From contig CP128386.1 of NCBI GenBank assembly GCA_030345135.1, positions 5,531,227 to 5,595,226 on the forward strand: 64,000 nt of DNA, given 5' to 3'. The position numbers were made by a program, and so were the translations under genes. How positions within the stretch are numbered: the first letter of the stretch is position 1; every line of letters begins with the position of its first letter. The DNA comes from Chitinophagaceae bacterium DXS. Its GTDB lineage: Bacteria > Bacteroidota > Bacteroidia > Chitinophagales > Chitinophagaceae. Shown here piece after piece: positions 63,370 through 64,000 of the stretch. Under the pieces are notes generated by a model, which worked only from the letters and a program-made list of their open reading frames with translations, ran no database searches and was not told the origin of the DNA.

Positions 63370-64000
63370 CTGTGAGCTATCAGCTATCAGCTATCAGCTA
63401 TCAGCTTTCAGCTTTCAGCTTTTTCGTCGCGCCAGAAGTTTTTTCTTTCGCTGTATTTATCGACTTGAAAATGATTTTTCAAAAGAATACGCACTCCATA
63501 GTTTTCCTTTGCGCCGCTCCTATTAGCAGTCAGGTATCAGCTGTCAGGTATCAGCTTTTTCTCGACACCGGATGTTTTTCCTTTTCGCCGTATTTATTGC
63601 TATAAGGATGATTTTGCGATGGAGTACGCACTCGAAAGTTTTTCTTTGCGCCGCCGCCCCTTTGCGCCCTTTGCGTGAAATCGGCTGTCAGCTGTCAGCT
63701 TTGAGCTATCAGCTTTTTCTTCGCGCCGGGATTTTTTCGGTTTGGCTGTGTTTACGGGAAAGAAGATGATGATTTGGCTAATGGCGTACGTACTCCAAAG
63801 TTTTTCTTTGCGCCGCCGCTCCTTTGCGCCCTTTGCGTGAAATCGGCTGTCAGCTGTCAGCTTTGAGCTATCAGCTTTTTCTTCGCGCCGGGAGTTTTTC
63901 CGTTTGGCTGTGTTTACGGGAAAGAAGATGATGATTTGGCTAATGGCGTACGTACTCCAAAGTTTTTCTTTGCGCCGCCGCTCCTTTGCGCCCTTTGCGT
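63370..64000. repeat. Tandem repeats of about 160 bp running to the window edge
   Basis: Starts with AGCTATCAGCTATCAGC runs, then about four units built of GCTTTTTCTTCGCGCCGGGA, a variable middle, TTTTTCTTTGCGCCGCCGCT and CAGCTGTCAGCTTTGAGC-type text. The last two full units are nearly identical with a period of 162 (TCGGCTGTCAG at 63681 and 63843). The array is cut by the window end. No gene is visible. Confidence 0.8.

Noticed and set aside
63119..63769. Short plus-strand frames at the right end
   Set aside because: They overlap the binding-protein gene in another frame or lie in tandem repeats.

Overview
The window looks like a Bacteroidota chromosome, most likely Chitinophagaceae. The grounds are a type IX secretion (T9SS) sorting tail, DUF4402/DUF6520/DUF4199/DUF2807 proteins, a SusR-like two-component propeller kinase, TAnnTTTG-like -7 promoter boxes, near absence of Shine-Dalgarno sites, and moderate AT richness. 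No species is claimed.

Two regions differ sharply. Positions 1 to about 47.7 kb are accessory DNA with many broken genes, mobilization genes, an insertion sequence and a tyrosine integrase, ending at a tRNA-Pro(GGG) gene (47733-47806, minus). Positions 47.9-64 kb are housekeeping: a dihydroorotase-like gene with DUF4199 and two glycosyltransferases, gmhA/gmhB, an ALDH7-type dehydrogenase, an M28 peptidase, a DUF2807 protein, guaA and a periplasmic-binding-like protein. The intergenic gaps here are filled with several families of tandem and dispersed repeats that I did not see left of the tRNA.

Layout of the accessory part. (a) 0-12.4 kb: remains of PAS/GAF kinases and a receiver, an apparently complete chaperone-usher-like surface fibre cluster (two DUF4402 subunits, chaperone, usher), an intact MEDS-PAS histidine kinase with a NarL-type regulator, and a lone CheY-like receiver. 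(b) 12.5-15.5 kb: remnants of EF-Tu domain 3, a MauE-like protein and SSB, plus DUF6520 and DUF932 genes. (c) 16.2-18.8 kb: an AraC regulator with two SRPBCC genes and a reductase remnant. (d) 19-27.3 kb: RadC/JAB, a T9SS-exported repeat protein, CHC2/Toprim primase, MobC-like protein, a frameshifted relaxase and a coupling protein, i.e. a mobilizable element. (e) 27.7-32.8 kb: a cytosolic trypsin-NUC nuclease fusion followed by a coiled-coil/two-TM gene split by an IS5-like element. (f) 32.9-45.1 kb: a compact protease and signalling locus.

The best candidate for an undescribed system is (f). A propeller sensor kinase and a clostripain-like C11 protease are divergent with overlapping starts. 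The C11 gene converges on a five-gene minus-strand operon: TM/coiled-coil protein, caspase-like C14 peptidase, exported barrel-like protein, M6 metalloprotease without an obvious signal peptide, and a small unknown protein. That operon is divergent from a kinase-like gene whose phospho-accepting His is replaced by Asn, translationally coupled to a NarL-type regulator. I infer a regulated proteolytic cascade, possibly a defence or cell-death module. The trypsin-NUC effector nearby may be related or independent. A diverged direct copy of the tRNA-Pro 3' end at 45361-45383 marks a probable old integration boundary immediately beyond this locus.
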